From assembly GCA_041905405.1 (NCBI GenBank), contig JAYRLC010000004.1:124001-188000 (forward strand): a stretch of DNA of 64,000 nucleotides, given 5' to 3'. Every line of letters begins with the position of its first letter. Position 1 is the stretch's first letter. Source of the DNA: RAM1 sp041905405 (lineage in GTDB: Bacteria > Pseudomonadota > Gammaproteobacteria > Burkholderiales > Burkholderiaceae_C). Both the position numbers and the translations under genes were made by a program. The notes under the pieces are model-generated. The model saw nothing but the letters and a program-made list of their open reading frames with translations. It searched no databases and was not told where the DNA came from. Shown here one piece after another: positions 52,450 to 61,617 of this stretch.

Positions 52450-53677
52450 CGGCGGCGGCGTCCAGGAGGCGGGTGCGGGTGGGCAGGTAGGTGCTGCCCA
52501 CAAACGGGGGCACCGACAGGTTCGTGACCTGGAACACCAGGGCCAGGTCGCGCCATTCGAAGTTGCGCGTCAGGTGCGTTTCGGAATCGGCGATGGCCGT
52601 GGCGATGGAGTAGCTGCCTTCACCCAGGTTGGCCTCGAAGTCGAAGGCCAGGCGCAGCGTATCGCCCGCGGCCAGCGGGCCATAGGCCTGGCCCAGGTGG
52701 TGGGTGTTGGTGCCAAAGACCGGCTGGCCCAGCCTGTCCTTGATCATGTAGCCGAACACGAGCTGGGGCACGGGCTGGTTCACCTGCACGGTGACTTCCA
52801 GGGTCGCAGGGGTACCGGTGGCCACCACCTCGGCCGGCTGGCCCTTGGCATCCAGCAGGCGGATGGCCGAGACGGTGGCCTCGCCGCTGCCGGACGTGGT
52901 GCGGATGCGGCCGTCTTCGGCGGTGGCCTGCTGCACCGTTGAGTTTTCCTTCTCGGCGATCATGGCGTTGTAGTAGTCCATGACGGCTTCGGGTTCGCCC
53001 TGCATCGCCAGGCGGCCGGCGTTCAGCAGGATGGCTTCGTCGCAGATCGCCTGGATGGCGGCCTTGTCGTGCGACACGATCAGCAGGGTGGTTCCCTGCT
53101 CGCGGAACGCGCGGATGCGGTCAAAGCTCTTGTGCTGGAAATACGCGTCGCCCACCGACAGGGCTTCGTCCACGATCAGCACGTCCGGCCGCACGGCGGT
53201 TGCCACGCTGAAGGCCAGCCGCATCTGCATGCCGCTGGAATACACGCGCACCGGCTGGTCCATGTAGTCGCCGATCTCGCTGAACGCCTCGATGTCGGGC
53301 ATCAGGCGTTCGATGTCATGGGCCTGCAGGCCCAGCAGCTGGGCCGCCATCACGGCGTTCTGCCGGCCGGTGAAGTCCGGGTGAAAGCCCATGCCCAGCT
53401 CCAGCAGCGCGGCCACGCGGCCGCCGATGGACACGCTGCCCTGCGTGGGCAATGTGGTGCCGGTGATCATCTTGAGCAGCGTGCTCTTGCCCGCGCCGTT
53501 GATGCCGATGATGCCCAGCGCCTTGCCTGGCTCCACGGTGAAGCTCACGTCGCGCAGCACCCATTTGTCCTGGTGCTGCGCGGGCACGAACGGAATCAGC
53601 CACTCGGCCAGCCGCGCCCAGCGGCTGCGGTACTGCTTGTAGGCCTTGCCCAGGCCCGTGACGGCGATGCGGCCCAT
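52433..53677 (-). CDS. wzt: O-polysaccharide ABC exporter ATP-binding subunit with glycan-binding C-domain
   Basis: This 414-residue protein has an ABC domain with Walker A GINGAGKST, signature YSSGMQMRLAF, Walker B VLIVDEALSVGDAYF and switch SHDK. The CG-loop region (YRSRWARLAEWL) near the start is typical of polysaccharide exporters. Residues about 260-410 form a beta-rich Wzt C-terminal domain (ATLEVTVQVNQPVPQLVFGYMIKD), which in related systems recognises the finished, modified chain end. It pairs with wzm, sharing one base at start and stop. Together they move the completed polymer across the inner membrane. Confidence 0.93.
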   Translation of the reverse strand: MGRIAVTGLGKAYKQYRSRWARLAEWLIPFVPAQHQDKWVLRDVSFTVEPGKALGIIGINGAGKSTLLKMITGTTLPTQGSVSIGGRVAALLELGMGFHPDFTGRQNAVMAAQLLGLQAHDIERLMPDIEAFSEIGDYMDQPVRVYSSGMQMRLAFSVATAVRPDVLIVDEALSVGDAYFQHKSFDRIRAFREQGTTLLIVSHDKAAIQAICDEAILLNAGRLAMQGEPEAVMDYYNAMIAEKENSTVQQATAEDGRIRTTSGSGEATVSAIRLLDAKGQPAEVVATGTPATLEVTVQVNQPVPQLVFGYMIKDRLGQPVFGTNTHHLGQAYGPLAAGDTLRLAFDFEANLGEGSYSIATAIADSETHLTRNFEWRDLALVFQVTNLSVPPFVGSTYLPTRTRLLDAAADEHTV

Positions 53678-54471
53678 CAGAGTTCGTCCACCATTTCGCC
53701 GGAATGCCGGCGGAACAGCCGCAGGCCCAGCAGGCACAGCAGCACAGCCAGCACCAGCACGGGCGCGAGCCGGCCCCAGTCGGGCCAGCGGGCGTGCACC
53801 AGGATGTCCTGGCAGGCGCCGATCAGCCGGGCCATCGGGTTCAGTTCAACCAGCCAGCGGGCCACGCGCTCGGGCAGCACGTTGGCCGGGTACACGATGG
53901 GCGTGAGCCAGAACCAGAACTGCAGAAAAATCCCGAAAAATTGCCCCACGTCGCGAAAGAACACGTTGAGCACGCCCAGCGTGATGCCCAGCCCCAGTGC
54001 GAACAGTGCCATGAGCCCCACCACCGGCAACAGCGCGGCGAACACCCACCCCGGGAAGTTGCCCGACAGCAGCAAAAAGGCGGTGAACAGCCCGAACACG
54101 ATGCAGAAGTTCACCAGCGCGTTGCCCAGCACGATGAAGGGCAGGCTGATGCGCGGAAAACTCAGCTTCTTGAGCAGCGACGCGTTTTCGATAAAGACGG
54201 TCTGGGCGCGCGAGGTGATCTCGGCAAACAGCCCCCAGGTCAGAAGGCCCGCGCACAGGTAGATGCTGTAGCCGAAGGTGCTGTCAACGCCGGGCAGCCG
54301 CGAGCGCATGATCTGCGCGAAGATCACGGTGTACACCACGATCATGGCCAGCGGGTTGAGCACCGTCCAGGCCATGCCCAGCAGGGAGTTCTGGTAGCGC
54401 GACTGGAACTCGCGCCGCACGCTGCCCAGGATGAAGCCGCGGTAGGCCCAGAGCGCGCGCAGGATTGCCAT
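53677..54471 (-). CDS. wzm: O-polysaccharide ABC exporter permease
   Basis: This 264-residue membrane protein has the ABC-2 transporter layout: a cytoplasmic N-terminus (RREFQSRYQNSLLGMAWTVL), six predicted helices, and a conserved LTPIVYPANVLPERV segment near the C-terminus, all typical of Wzm. It forms the channel with wzt. Start and stop codons overlap with the neighbouring genes by one base each, showing tight coupling with manC and wzt. Confidence 0.92.
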   Translation of the reverse strand: MAILRALWAYRGFILGSVRREFQSRYQNSLLGMAWTVLNPLAMIVVYTVIFAQIMRSRLPGVDSTFGYSIYLCAGLLTWGLFAEITSRAQTVFIENASLLKKLSFPRISLPFIVLGNALVNFCIVFGLFTAFLLLSGNFPGWVFAALLPVVGLMALFALGLGITLGVLNVFFRDVGQFFGIFLQFWFWLTPIVYPANVLPERVARWLVELNPMARLIGACQDILVHARWPDWGRLAPVLVLAVLLCLLGLRLFRRHSGEMVDEL

Positions 54472-55889
54472 CAGGCGCGCCCATAGGTGTCCGCCAGGCG
54501 CACGATGTCGTCTTCACCCAGGTAGGGGCCGCACTGCACCTCGATCAGCACCAGCTCGTCGCTGCCGATGTTGGACAGGCGGTGCTTTTCCTTGAGCGGG
54601 ATGTAGCGGTACTGCCCGGGCTCGGCGCGCTGCTCCACGTCGCCGACCTGGATGAGCGCGATGCCCTGCACCACGACCCAGTGTTCGGCGCGGTGGTGGT
54701 GGTACTGCAGCGACAGCGACTGGCCCGGCTTCACGGTGATGCGCTTGACCTTGTAGTTGTCTTCTTCCTTGAGCGTGGCGTAGGTGCCCCAGGGGCGGTG
54801 CACGGCGGCGGGCAGCTGCGTGCTGTCGTGGCCGCGCGCCTTGAGTGAATCGACCACGGATTTGATCTTCTGCGCGGCCGCCTTGTGGGCCACCAGCAGC
54901 GCGTCGGGCGTATCCACCACGACCAGATCCTTCACACCCACGACCGCCACGACCTTGGGGCCGTGGCTTTCCACCTGCACGTGGGTGCCCGTGGTTTCCA
55001 CGGACACGACATCACAGGCGAAGGTGTTGCCCGAGGTGTCCGCCGTGTGCGCCTGCGCGACCGCCGGCCACGACCCCACATCGCTCCAGCCGAAGCGCGC
55101 CGGCACCACCGTGACATTGGACGCCTTTTCCATCACCGCGTAGTCGATGCTGATGTCCGGCTGCACGCCGAACGCATGGGCGTCAAAGCGGGTGACGGCA
55201 TCCTTGGTCTGGGCGTGGCTGAACACCTTGCGGGCCGCTTCCAGCGCGTGCGGCGCATGCTCGGCCATGGCGTCCAGGATGGTCTGCGCCTTGAAGCAGA
55301 ACATGCCGCTGTTCCAGTAGTAACGGCCGGTCGCCAGGTAGGCCTGGGCCGTGGCCAGATCGGGCTTTTCGACGAAGCGCAGGACTGGCTGGTTGCGGCG
55401 GGCAACATGCTCGACTTCCAGGTAGCCAAAGCCCGTGTCGGGCCCGGTGGGCTGGATGCCGAACACCACCAGCTGGCCCTGGGCGGCGATGTCCGCCGCT
55501 TCGAGCGCGCAGGCCACGAAAGCCTCGGTGTCGGGGATCAGGTGGTCGGCCGGCAGCACCAGCATGATCGCGTCGGCGCCGTGTGCCCTGGCGCAATGCA
55601 GGGCTGCCAGGGCGATGGCCGGACCGGTGTTGCGGCCCTTGGGCTCCAGCAGGTAATGGGTGCTGGGCGGATCACCCATCTGGTCGAGCAGGCCGCTGGT
55701 CAGGAACAGGTGGTCCTGGTTGGTGACGATCACGAGCTCGTCGGTGCCGCAGGCCTGGCCGCGGCTGATGGCCTGGTCCAGCAGCGCCGAGCCGCCGACC
55801 TTGAGAAATGGCTTGGGATAAGCCTGGCGTGATGCGGGCCACAAACGGGTTCCCGCTCCTCCTGACAGCACAACCGAGACGAGTTTCAT
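54471..55889 (-). CDS. manC: Mannose-1-phosphate guanylyltransferase / mannose-6-phosphate isomerase
   Basis: This 472-residue bifunctional enzyme supplies GDP-mannose. The N-terminal guanylyltransferase domain has LSGGAGTRLWPASRQAYPKPFL, the family pyrophosphorylase motif, FVEKPDLATAQAYL and WSDVGSWPAV. The C-terminal cupin (residues about 350-470) has HRPWGTYATLKEED, KRITVKPGQSLSLQYHHHRAEHW and the metal-binding His cluster of type II isomerases. It is first in the polysaccharide operon and feeds gmd and rmd at 21-23 kb. The start lacks a strong ribosome binding site. Confidence 0.95.
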   Translation of the reverse strand: MKLVSVVLSGGAGTRLWPASRQAYPKPFLKVGGSALLDQAISRGQACGTDELVIVTNQDHLFLTSGLLDQMGDPPSTHYLLEPKGRNTGPAIALAALHCARAHGADAIMLVLPADHLIPDTEAFVACALEAADIAAQGQLVVFGIQPTGPDTGFGYLEVEHVARRNQPVLRFVEKPDLATAQAYLATGRYYWNSGMFCFKAQTILDAMAEHAPHALEAARKVFSHAQTKDAVTRFDAHAFGVQPDISIDYAVMEKASNVTVVPARFGWSDVGSWPAVAQAHTADTSGNTFACDVVSVETTGTHVQVESHGPKVVAVVGVKDLVVVDTPDALLVAHKAAAQKIKSVVDSLKARGHDSTQLPAAVHRPWGTYATLKEEDNYKVKRITVKPGQSLSLQYHHHRAEHWVVVQGIALIQVGDVEQRAEPGQYRYIPLKEKHRLSNIGSDELVLIEVQCGPYLGEDDIVRLADTYGRA

Positions 55890-56003
55890 GGGCAGGAATA
55901 CCTTGTTGTTGTGAATCCGTGATGAACCCGGGATTTTATCGCCCGGTCAGGCCATGCCGGCCGGTGCGAGAATCGGCCCTGTCCGGGTCCCTGAGCGAGG
56001 AGC

Positions 56004-57107
56004 ATGATCAGTCTGTTGATACTTTGCGGCGCCGCATCTTTCGTGCTGTGCGCCCTGCTGGTGCGTTTCGGCCAGGACTGGGCCCGGCTCTATGGTTCGG
56101 CGCTGCCCCAGCGCTTTCATGCGGGCCAGGTGCCCCGGTTGGGCGGTGCGGCCATGTTCGGCGCCTACACCTGCGCCTGGATGTGGATGCTGGCGGCGCC
56201 GCGGCTGGGCATGGCCAACCAGATCATGGTGGATCCCTTGACAGCCGCTGCCTGGTGGATTGCCGGGGCCATCGCCGTGGCGGGCGGCATCTACGAGGAC
56301 GTGACACAGATGCTTTCCGTGCGGTACAGACTGTTTCTGACCGCCCTGGCCGCTGCGGCTGCGGTCTGGGCCCTGCAGCTGGCCGTGCCGCGCCTGGGTT
56401 TTGCCGGGCTGGACAGTGTCTGGGCGGCCATGCCCTGGGCTGGCATTGCGCTGGCCGTGGTCGCGATCATGGGGTTGCCGCATGCGTTCAACCTCATCGA
56501 CGGCTACAACGGCCTGGCCGGGCTGGTGGCGCTGATCGTCTGCATCGCACTGGCCCACGTCAGCCTGCAGGTGGGCGACCGGCAACTGGCCGCGGTCGCG
56601 GTGACGCTGGCGGGCGCGACGGCCGGTTTCCTGGTGTGGAACTACCCGCGGGGCCTGATCTTTGCGGGCGACGGCGGTGCGTACCTGTGGGGCGTGGCGA
56701 TCGCCGTGCTGTGCGTGCAGCTCGTGCAGCGCCATGCGCTGGTGTCGCCGTGGTTTCCGGTGCTGCTGCTGATCTACCCGGTGTGGGAGACGGTTTTCTC
56801 CATCTACCGCAAGGCCGCGCGCGGCCAGTCCCCGGGCGTGGCCGACGCGCTGCACTTTCACCAGCTCATCTACCGGCGCATCGTGCGCAGCGTGTTCCAC
56901 GACGACGCCTCGCGCCGCATGCTCATGCGCAACAACCGCACGTCCCCCTACCTGTGGGGCTTCACCCTGCTCACGGTGGTGCCGGCCCTGCTGTTCTGGC
57001 AGAACTCCGTGGTGCTGATCGCCTTCACGCTGCTGTTCATCGTTTCGTATGTGTGGGCCTACGTGACCATCGTGCGCTTCAAGGTGCCGCGCTGGGTGCG
57101 GCGCTGA
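56004..57107 (+). CDS. Undecaprenyl-phosphate sugar-1-phosphate transferase (WecA-like)
   Basis: This 367-residue polytopic membrane protein belongs to the GT4 / MraY-WecA family that starts polysaccharide synthesis on undecaprenyl phosphate. Motifs are FHAGQVPRLGGAAMFGAY, GIYEDVTQMLSVRYRL, HAFNLIDGYNGLAGL and the GLIFAGDGGAYLWG loop. The usual DD pair after the second helix appears as Glu-Asp (IYEDV). GAGCGAGGAGC precedes the ATG. It is divergent from manC and would build the lipid-linked primer for the wzm/wzt-exported polymer. Confidence 0.88.
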   Translation: MISLLILCGAASFVLCALLVRFGQDWARLYGSALPQRFHAGQVPRLGGAAMFGAYTCAWMWMLAAPRLGMANQIMVDPLTAAAWWIAGAIAVAGGIYEDVTQMLSVRYRLFLTALAAAAAVWALQLAVPRLGFAGLDSVWAAMPWAGIALAVVAIMGLPHAFNLIDGYNGLAGLVALIVCIALAHVSLQVGDRQLAAVAVTLAGATAGFLVWNYPRGLIFAGDGGAYLWGVAIAVLCVQLVQRHALVSPWFPVLLLIYPVWETVFSIYRKAARGQSPGVADALHFHQLIYRRIVRSVFHDDASRRMLMRNNRTSPYLWGFTLLTVVPALLFWQNSVVLIAFTLLFIVSYVWAYVTIVRFKVPRWVRR

Positions 57108-57112
57108 GGCGC

Positions 57113-57140
57113 TTGCGGCGGATCGCACATGCGGCACAAT
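57113..57140 (+). promoter_or_regulatory. Candidate promoter of argB
   Basis: TTGCGG at 57113-57118 and CACAAT at 57135-57140 are spaced by 16 bp, 32 bp before the argB ATG. The match is moderate. Confidence 0.4.
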
Positions 57141-57171
57141 TTGCGCGTTCCCCCTCAATTCAACCGGTGCC

Positions 57172-58065
57172 ATGACCACTGACATCCTGAACATCGCGCC
57201 GCGCGACAAGGCCGAAATCCTTGCGCAGGCGCTGCCGTACATCCGCAAGTTCCATGGCAAGACCATGGTCATCAAGTACGGCGGCAACGCCATGACCGAC
57301 CCCGCCCTGCAGGCCGACTTTGCCGAGGACGTGGTGCTGCTCAAGCTCGTGGGCATGAACCCGGTCGTGGTGCACGGCGGCGGCCCGCAGATCGAAACCG
57401 CGCTGAACCGCCTGGGCAAGAAGGGCGAGTTCATCCAGGGCATGCGCGTGACCGACGCCGAGACCATGGAAGTCGTGGAATGGGTGCTGGCCGGCGAAGT
57501 GCAGCAGGACATCGTGGGCCTGATCAACCAGGCCGGCGGCAAGGCCGTGGGCCTGACGGGCCGTGACGGCGGCCTGATCCGCGCGCAGAAGCTCAAGATG
57601 GTGGACGCGAAGGACCCGAACATCGAACACGACGTCGGCCAGGTCGGCGACATCGTGGCGATCGACCCGAGCGTGGTCAAGGCGCTGCAGGACGACGCAT
57701 TCATTCCCGTCATCAGCCCCATTGGCTTTGGCGAAGCCAACGAAAGCTACAACATCAACGCCGACGTGGTGGCCAGCAAGCTCGCCACCGTGCTCAAGGC
57801 CGAAAAGCTCGTGCTGCTGACCAACACGCCCGGCGTGCTGGACAAGTCCGGCAAACTGCTCACGGACCTGACCGCGCGCGAAATCGACGACCTGTTCGCC
57901 GACGGCACCATCAGCGGCGGCATGCTGCCAAAGATCAGCGGCGCGCTGGACGCGGCCAAGAGCGGCGTCAACGCCGTGCACATCATCGATGGCCGGGTTC
58001 CGCATTCGATGCTGCTTGAAATCCTCACGGACCAAGCCTACGGAACGATGATCCGTTCCCACTGA
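57172..58065 (+). CDS. argB: Acetylglutamate kinase
   Basis: This 297-residue enzyme phosphorylates N-acetylglutamate in arginine synthesis. It shows the amino acid kinase fold: MVIKYGGNAMTD, VVVHGGGPQIETALNRLG, NQAGGKAVGLTGRDGGLI, and the SYNINADVVASKLATVL and DGRVPHSMLLEI blocks of the C-terminal ATP domain. The length is typical. It lies immediately before a two-component system and slmA, an arrangement I recall from other Burkholderiales. Confidence 0.95.
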   Translation: MTTDILNIAPRDKAEILAQALPYIRKFHGKTMVIKYGGNAMTDPALQADFAEDVVLLKLVGMNPVVVHGGGPQIETALNRLGKKGEFIQGMRVTDAETMEVVEWVLAGEVQQDIVGLINQAGGKAVGLTGRDGGLIRAQKLKMVDAKDPNIEHDVGQVGDIVAIDPSVVKALQDDAFIPVISPIGFGEANESYNINADVVASKLATVLKAEKLVLLTNTPGVLDKSGKLLTDLTAREIDDLFADGTISGGMLPKISGALDAAKSGVNAVHIIDGRVPHSMLLEILTDQAYGTMIRSH

Positions 58066-58072
58066 GCAAATC

Positions 58073-58789
58073 ATGCGCCTGCTTCTTGTCGAAGACGATG
58101 TGATGGTCGCCAGCGGCATCAAGCTGGGCCTGACCGACGCCGGCTATGCGGTGGACTGGGTGGGCAGCGGCGAGCGGGCCGAGGAGGTGCTGCGCACCGA
58201 GAATTTCGACGCGGCCATCATCGACATCGGCCTGCCCAACATGGACGGGCTGGAGCTCACGCGCCGGCTGCGTCGCCCCGACATGAGCAGCCACGCCATG
58301 CCTGTGCTCATCCTGACCGCGCGCGACGCCCTGCACGACCGCGTGCAGGGCCTGGACCTGGGCGCCGACGACTACATGGTCAAGCCGTTCGAGCTGCCCG
58401 AACTGCTGGCACGGCTGCGCGCGCTGCTGCGGCGGTCGCAGGCGGCCACGACGGCCGTGCTGTCGTTTGGCCCGATCGAGCTGGACACCGCCAACCGCCG
58501 CGCCGCCGCAATGCGCAACGGCGTGGCCCATTCCATCGAACTGGGGCCGCGCGAGTGGACGGTCATGGAATACCTGCTCATCAACGCGCCCAAGCCCGCC
58601 AGCAAGGACAAGCTCCTGCAGGCACTGACCGGCTGGGACAAGGAAATCACGCCCAATGCGGTCGAGGTGTACATCTCGCGGCTGCGCGGCAAGCTGGAGC
58701 CCCATGGTGTGGCGCTGCGCTCCATCCGTGGCTTCGGCTACCGGCTGGAGCTGAACGACGCCGAGCCTTCCGCGCCACCGCCCGCATGA
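58073..58789 (+). CDS. OmpR-family response regulator
   Basis: This 238-residue regulator has a receiver domain (LLLVEDDVMVASGI, phospho-acceptor Asp in IIDIGLPNMDG, LILTARDALHDRV, GADDYMVKPFEL). A winged-helix output domain follows (IELGPREWTVMEYLLINAPK, NAVEVYISRLRGKLE). It overlaps the histidine kinase gene by 4 bp. It resembles QseB/TctD-type regulators, but no target gene is adjacent, so the signal is unknown. Confidence 0.93.
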   Translation: MRLLLVEDDVMVASGIKLGLTDAGYAVDWVGSGERAEEVLRTENFDAAIIDIGLPNMDGLELTRRLRRPDMSSHAMPVLILTARDALHDRVQGLDLGADDYMVKPFELPELLARLRALLRRSQAATTAVLSFGPIELDTANRRAAAMRNGVAHSIELGPREWTVMEYLLINAPKPASKDKLLQALTGWDKEITPNAVEVYISRLRGKLEPHGVALRSIRGFGYRLELNDAEPSAPPPA

Positions 58790-60189
58790 AGCAGCCTCCC
58801 CGCCAGCCCACCATGACCGGTGGCCTGCAGCGGCGGCTGCTCGTCATGCTGATCCTGCCGCTGGTGCTGCTGGCGCTGGTCAACGCGTGGTTCGACTACC
58901 GTTCGGCCGACAGCGTGGCGGTACAGCAGGACCAGCGCCTCGCAGCCCTGGTGCCGCTGCTGGCCGATTCGGTGATCGGGCAGGCCGAAAGCGCGCGCGG
59001 CGGATTGCTGATGCTCATGGCGCCGCCGGTGGAGGCGTTCCTGAGCGTGGGGCCTGACGCCGCCGCGTTCAGCATCCTGGATGCCGACGGGCGCGTGATG
59101 CGCGGCGAGGCCTGGCTGGCCGGGCTGCCGCCCACCACCTTCGAGCCCGAGTTCCACAGCGAGGAGAACCAGGGCACCACCTGGCGCATCGTGCGCCAGC
59201 GGCTGCAGTCGGTGGTGGGCGAGATCACCGTCGTGCTGGCGGACGGATCGGACTCGCGCCAGCAGTGGGCGCGCACGCTGCTGTTCAAGGCGCTGCTGCC
59301 CAATCTGGTGCTCATCACGCTCGCGGCGTTCGCCGTGAACTGGGCTGTGCGCCGCGCGCTCAAGCCGCTGCTGGACCTGAAGGAGGCGGTCGAGCGGCGT
59401 TCGCCCCGCGACCTGAGCGCCATCGATGAAGAAGCCTCGCCCGAAGAAGTTCGTCCGCTGGTGCAGTCGCTGAATCGCCTGTTCGGCCTGGTGAACGTCC
59501 AGGCCGAAGGGCAGCGCCGGTTCGTGGCCGACGCCGCGCACCAGCTGCGCACGCCGCTGGCGGGGCTGCAGGCCCAGGTGGAGGCCTGGGCGCAGGCAGC
59601 CAACGCGGCGGCCGGCCAGCCGTCCGTCACGCTGCGCGCCGAACAGGTCAACAAACTGCGCAACGCCACGCGGCGCACGTCGCAGCTGGCCAACCAGCTG
59701 CTGGCCCTGTCGCGGGCCGATGCGCGCACCATGCACCCGCAGCCCATGCAGCGCGTGGACCTGAAGGACCTGAGCGAGACGACGCTGCAGACCCACCTGG
59801 ACGCCGCCACGGCCAAGCGCATCGATCTGGGGCTGGATGCGCAGCCGGCCATGGTCATGGGCCACGACTGGCTGCTGCGCGAACTGCTGGGCAACCTGGT
59901 GGACAACGCCGTCAAGTACACGCCCGCGGGTGGCACCGTCACCATCCGGTGCGGCCAGCGTGACGGTGTGGTGTTTCTGGAAGTGGAAGACGACGGTCCC
60001 GGCATTCCACGTGCCGAGCGCGGGCAGGTGCTGGAGCGCTTCTACCGCGTGCAGGGCACGGCAGGGGAGGGCAACGGTTTGGGCCTGGCCATCGCCGATG
60101 AGATCGCGCGGGCTCATCACACCATGCTGGAGCTGGATGCTGGCGCGGACGGCCGCGGGCTGAAAGCCACGCTGAGATTCCCGGGGTAA
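58786..60189 (+). CDS. Sensor histidine kinase
   Basis: This 467-residue membrane kinase has two helices (near 17-35 and about 170-190) around a short periplasmic domain. The dimerisation His is in FVADAAHQLRTPLAGL and the N-box in LGNLVDNAVKYTPAG. The G-box segments are VEDDGPGIPRAERGQVLERF and GNGLGLAIADEIA. It is of the QseC/TctE type and works with the overlapping response regulator. The start ATG at 58786 overlaps the regulator stop. Confidence 0.92.
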   Translation: MKQPPRQPTMTGGLQRRLLVMLILPLVLLALVNAWFDYRSADSVAVQQDQRLAALVPLLADSVIGQAESARGGLLMLMAPPVEAFLSVGPDAAAFSILDADGRVMRGEAWLAGLPPTTFEPEFHSEENQGTTWRIVRQRLQSVVGEITVVLADGSDSRQQWARTLLFKALLPNLVLITLAAFAVNWAVRRALKPLLDLKEAVERRSPRDLSAIDEEASPEEVRPLVQSLNRLFGLVNVQAEGQRRFVADAAHQLRTPLAGLQAQVEAWAQAANAAAGQPSVTLRAEQVNKLRNATRRTSQLANQLLALSRADARTMHPQPMQRVDLKDLSETTLQTHLDAATAKRIDLGLDAQPAMVMGHDWLLRELLGNLVDNAVKYTPAGGTVTIRCGQRDGVVFLEVEDDGPGIPRAERGQVLERFYRVQGTAGEGNGLGLAIADEIARAHHTMLELDAGADGRGLKATLRFPG

Positions 60190-60261
60190 GTACGCACTTG
60201 GGCGGTCCGGGAGCCGCTGCAGGCCTGTGCGAGAATCATTTGAATACGATTTTTTCAGACC

Positions 60262-60915
60262 ATGTCCGACGCAGAGTCCAGCACCCCGACGCCCTCCGCC
60301 GCCACCGACGTTGCCGCGCCGGCGCGCAAGCGGCCCAAGCCCGGGGAGCGCCGCGTGCAGATCCTGGAGGCGCTGGCGACCATGCTGGAGCAACCGGGCG
60401 CCGAACGCATCACGACGGCGGCGCTGGCCGCGCGGCTGGAGGTGAGCGAGGCCGCGCTGTACCGCCATTTCGCCAGCAAGGCGCAGATGTTCGAAGGCCT
60501 GATCGAGTTCATCGAGCAAAGCGTCTTCACGCTGGTCAACCAGATCACCGAGCGCACGGACGATGCGCCCCAGGCCGGCGCGCGGCAGGCGGCCAAGGTC
60601 ATCGGCATGCTGCTGCAGTTCGGCGAAAAAAACCCCGGCATGACGCGCGTGATGGTCGGCGACGCGCTGGTGTTCGAGAACGAACGCCTGCAGCAGCGCA
60701 TGAACCAGTTCTTCGACAAGATCGAGGCGTCGCTGCGCCAGTGCCTGCGCGATGCCGCGCAGGCCGACGGCTCCGCCACGCCCAGCGTGCAGGCGCAGGT
60801 GCGCGCGTCGCTGCTCACGGCATTTGCCGTGGGCCGTCTGCAGCGCTTTGCCCGTTCAGGCTTCAAGCGCGTGCCGTCCGAACACCTGGAAGCCAGCCTC
60901 GCGCTGATGCTGTGA
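60262..60915 (+). CDS. slmA: Nucleoid occlusion factor SlmA (TetR family)
   Basis: This 217-residue protein has a variable Pro/Ala-rich N-terminus followed by an HTH (RITTAALAARLEVSEAALYRHFASKAQMF). The SlmA-specific region has ALVFENERLQQRMNQFFDKIE and FAVGRLQRFARSGFKRVPSEH. SlmA binds DNA and blocks FtsZ assembly over the chromosome. The block FARSGFKRVPSEHLE is characteristic of SlmA rather than a generic TetR protein. It follows the two-component pair by 72 bp. Confidence 0.92.
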   Translation: MSDAESSTPTPSAATDVAAPARKRPKPGERRVQILEALATMLEQPGAERITTAALAARLEVSEAALYRHFASKAQMFEGLIEFIEQSVFTLVNQITERTDDAPQAGARQAAKVIGMLLQFGEKNPGMTRVMVGDALVFENERLQQRMNQFFDKIEASLRQCLRDAAQADGSATPSVQAQVRASLLTAFAVGRLQRFARSGFKRVPSEHLEASLALML

Positions 60916-60948
60916 CCGGCGCCGTGGGCCGCGGCCGCCCCTGACACC

Positions 60949-61617
60949 ATGCTGTCCATCCGCCTGGCCGGCGCCGACGTTGCGCTGCACCCGTCGGGCG
61001 GCGCGTTCCTGCCCTGGTGCGGCACTGTGCTGGTGGCCGACGCGCATTTCGGCAAGGCCGTGAGTTTCCGGCGGCTGGGCGTGCCGGTGCCGCAGGGCAC
61101 CACCAGCGAGACGCTGGGTCAACTCACGGCGCTGGTGCGTGACACCCGGGCGCAGCGCATCGTGTTCCTGGGGGACTTCCTGCATTCAGCGCGATCGCAT
61201 GCCGCCGCGACCCTGGACGCCATCGGCCGCTGGCGCGCCGCGCATGCCGGCGTAACGCTCATGCTGGTGCGCGGCAACCATGACGAGCGTGCCGGCGACC
61301 CGCCGACCAGCCTGGGCATCGAGGTGGTGGATGAGCCGCTGCCACTGGCGCCGTTTGCGTTGTGCCACCATCCGCGGCCGGTGCCAGGCGCCTACGTGCT
61401 GGCGGGCCACTGGCATCCCTGTATCAGCCTGGGCGGGCGCGCCAACGACCGGCTGCGGCTGCCGTGCTTCTGGTTCGGGGACGAGGCAGCCAACCCTGTG
61501 GGGGTGTTGCCGGCGTTCGGCAGCTTCACGGGCATGCATGCGGCGGCGAGGCGGCCGCATGACCGGGTCTATGTGCTGGCGGGCGGCATGGTGCGCGAAC
61601 TGCCGCGCGGGGACTGA
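60949..61617 (+). CDS. pdeM: Ligase-associated metallophosphoesterase PdeM
   Basis: This 222-residue calcineurin-like phosphoesterase has ADAHFGKAVSFRR (metal ligands), VFLGDFLHSARS, the GNHDE motif and AGHWHP. This order is that of the ligase-associated DNA damage response endonuclease group. The usual partners (an ATP-dependent ligase, Lhr-like helicase and exonuclease) are not in the window, so it is an orphan copy here. It converges with the next gene without any gap: the stops are directly adjacent at 61617/61618. Confidence 0.88.
   Translation: MLSIRLAGADVALHPSGGAFLPWCGTVLVADAHFGKAVSFRRLGVPVPQGTTSETLGQLTALVRDTRAQRIVFLGDFLHSARSHAAATLDAIGRWRAAHAGVTLMLVRGNHDERAGDPPTSLGIEVVDEPLPLAPFALCHHPRPVPGAYVLAGHWHPCISLGGRANDRLRLPCFWFGDEAANPVGVLPAFGSFTGMHAAARRPHDRVYVLAGGMVRELPRGD

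Noticed and set aside
55947..57740. Open frame of 597 codons antisense to the WecA-like gene and argB
   Set aside because: It spans two well supported genes and their intergenic region, with no family similarity.
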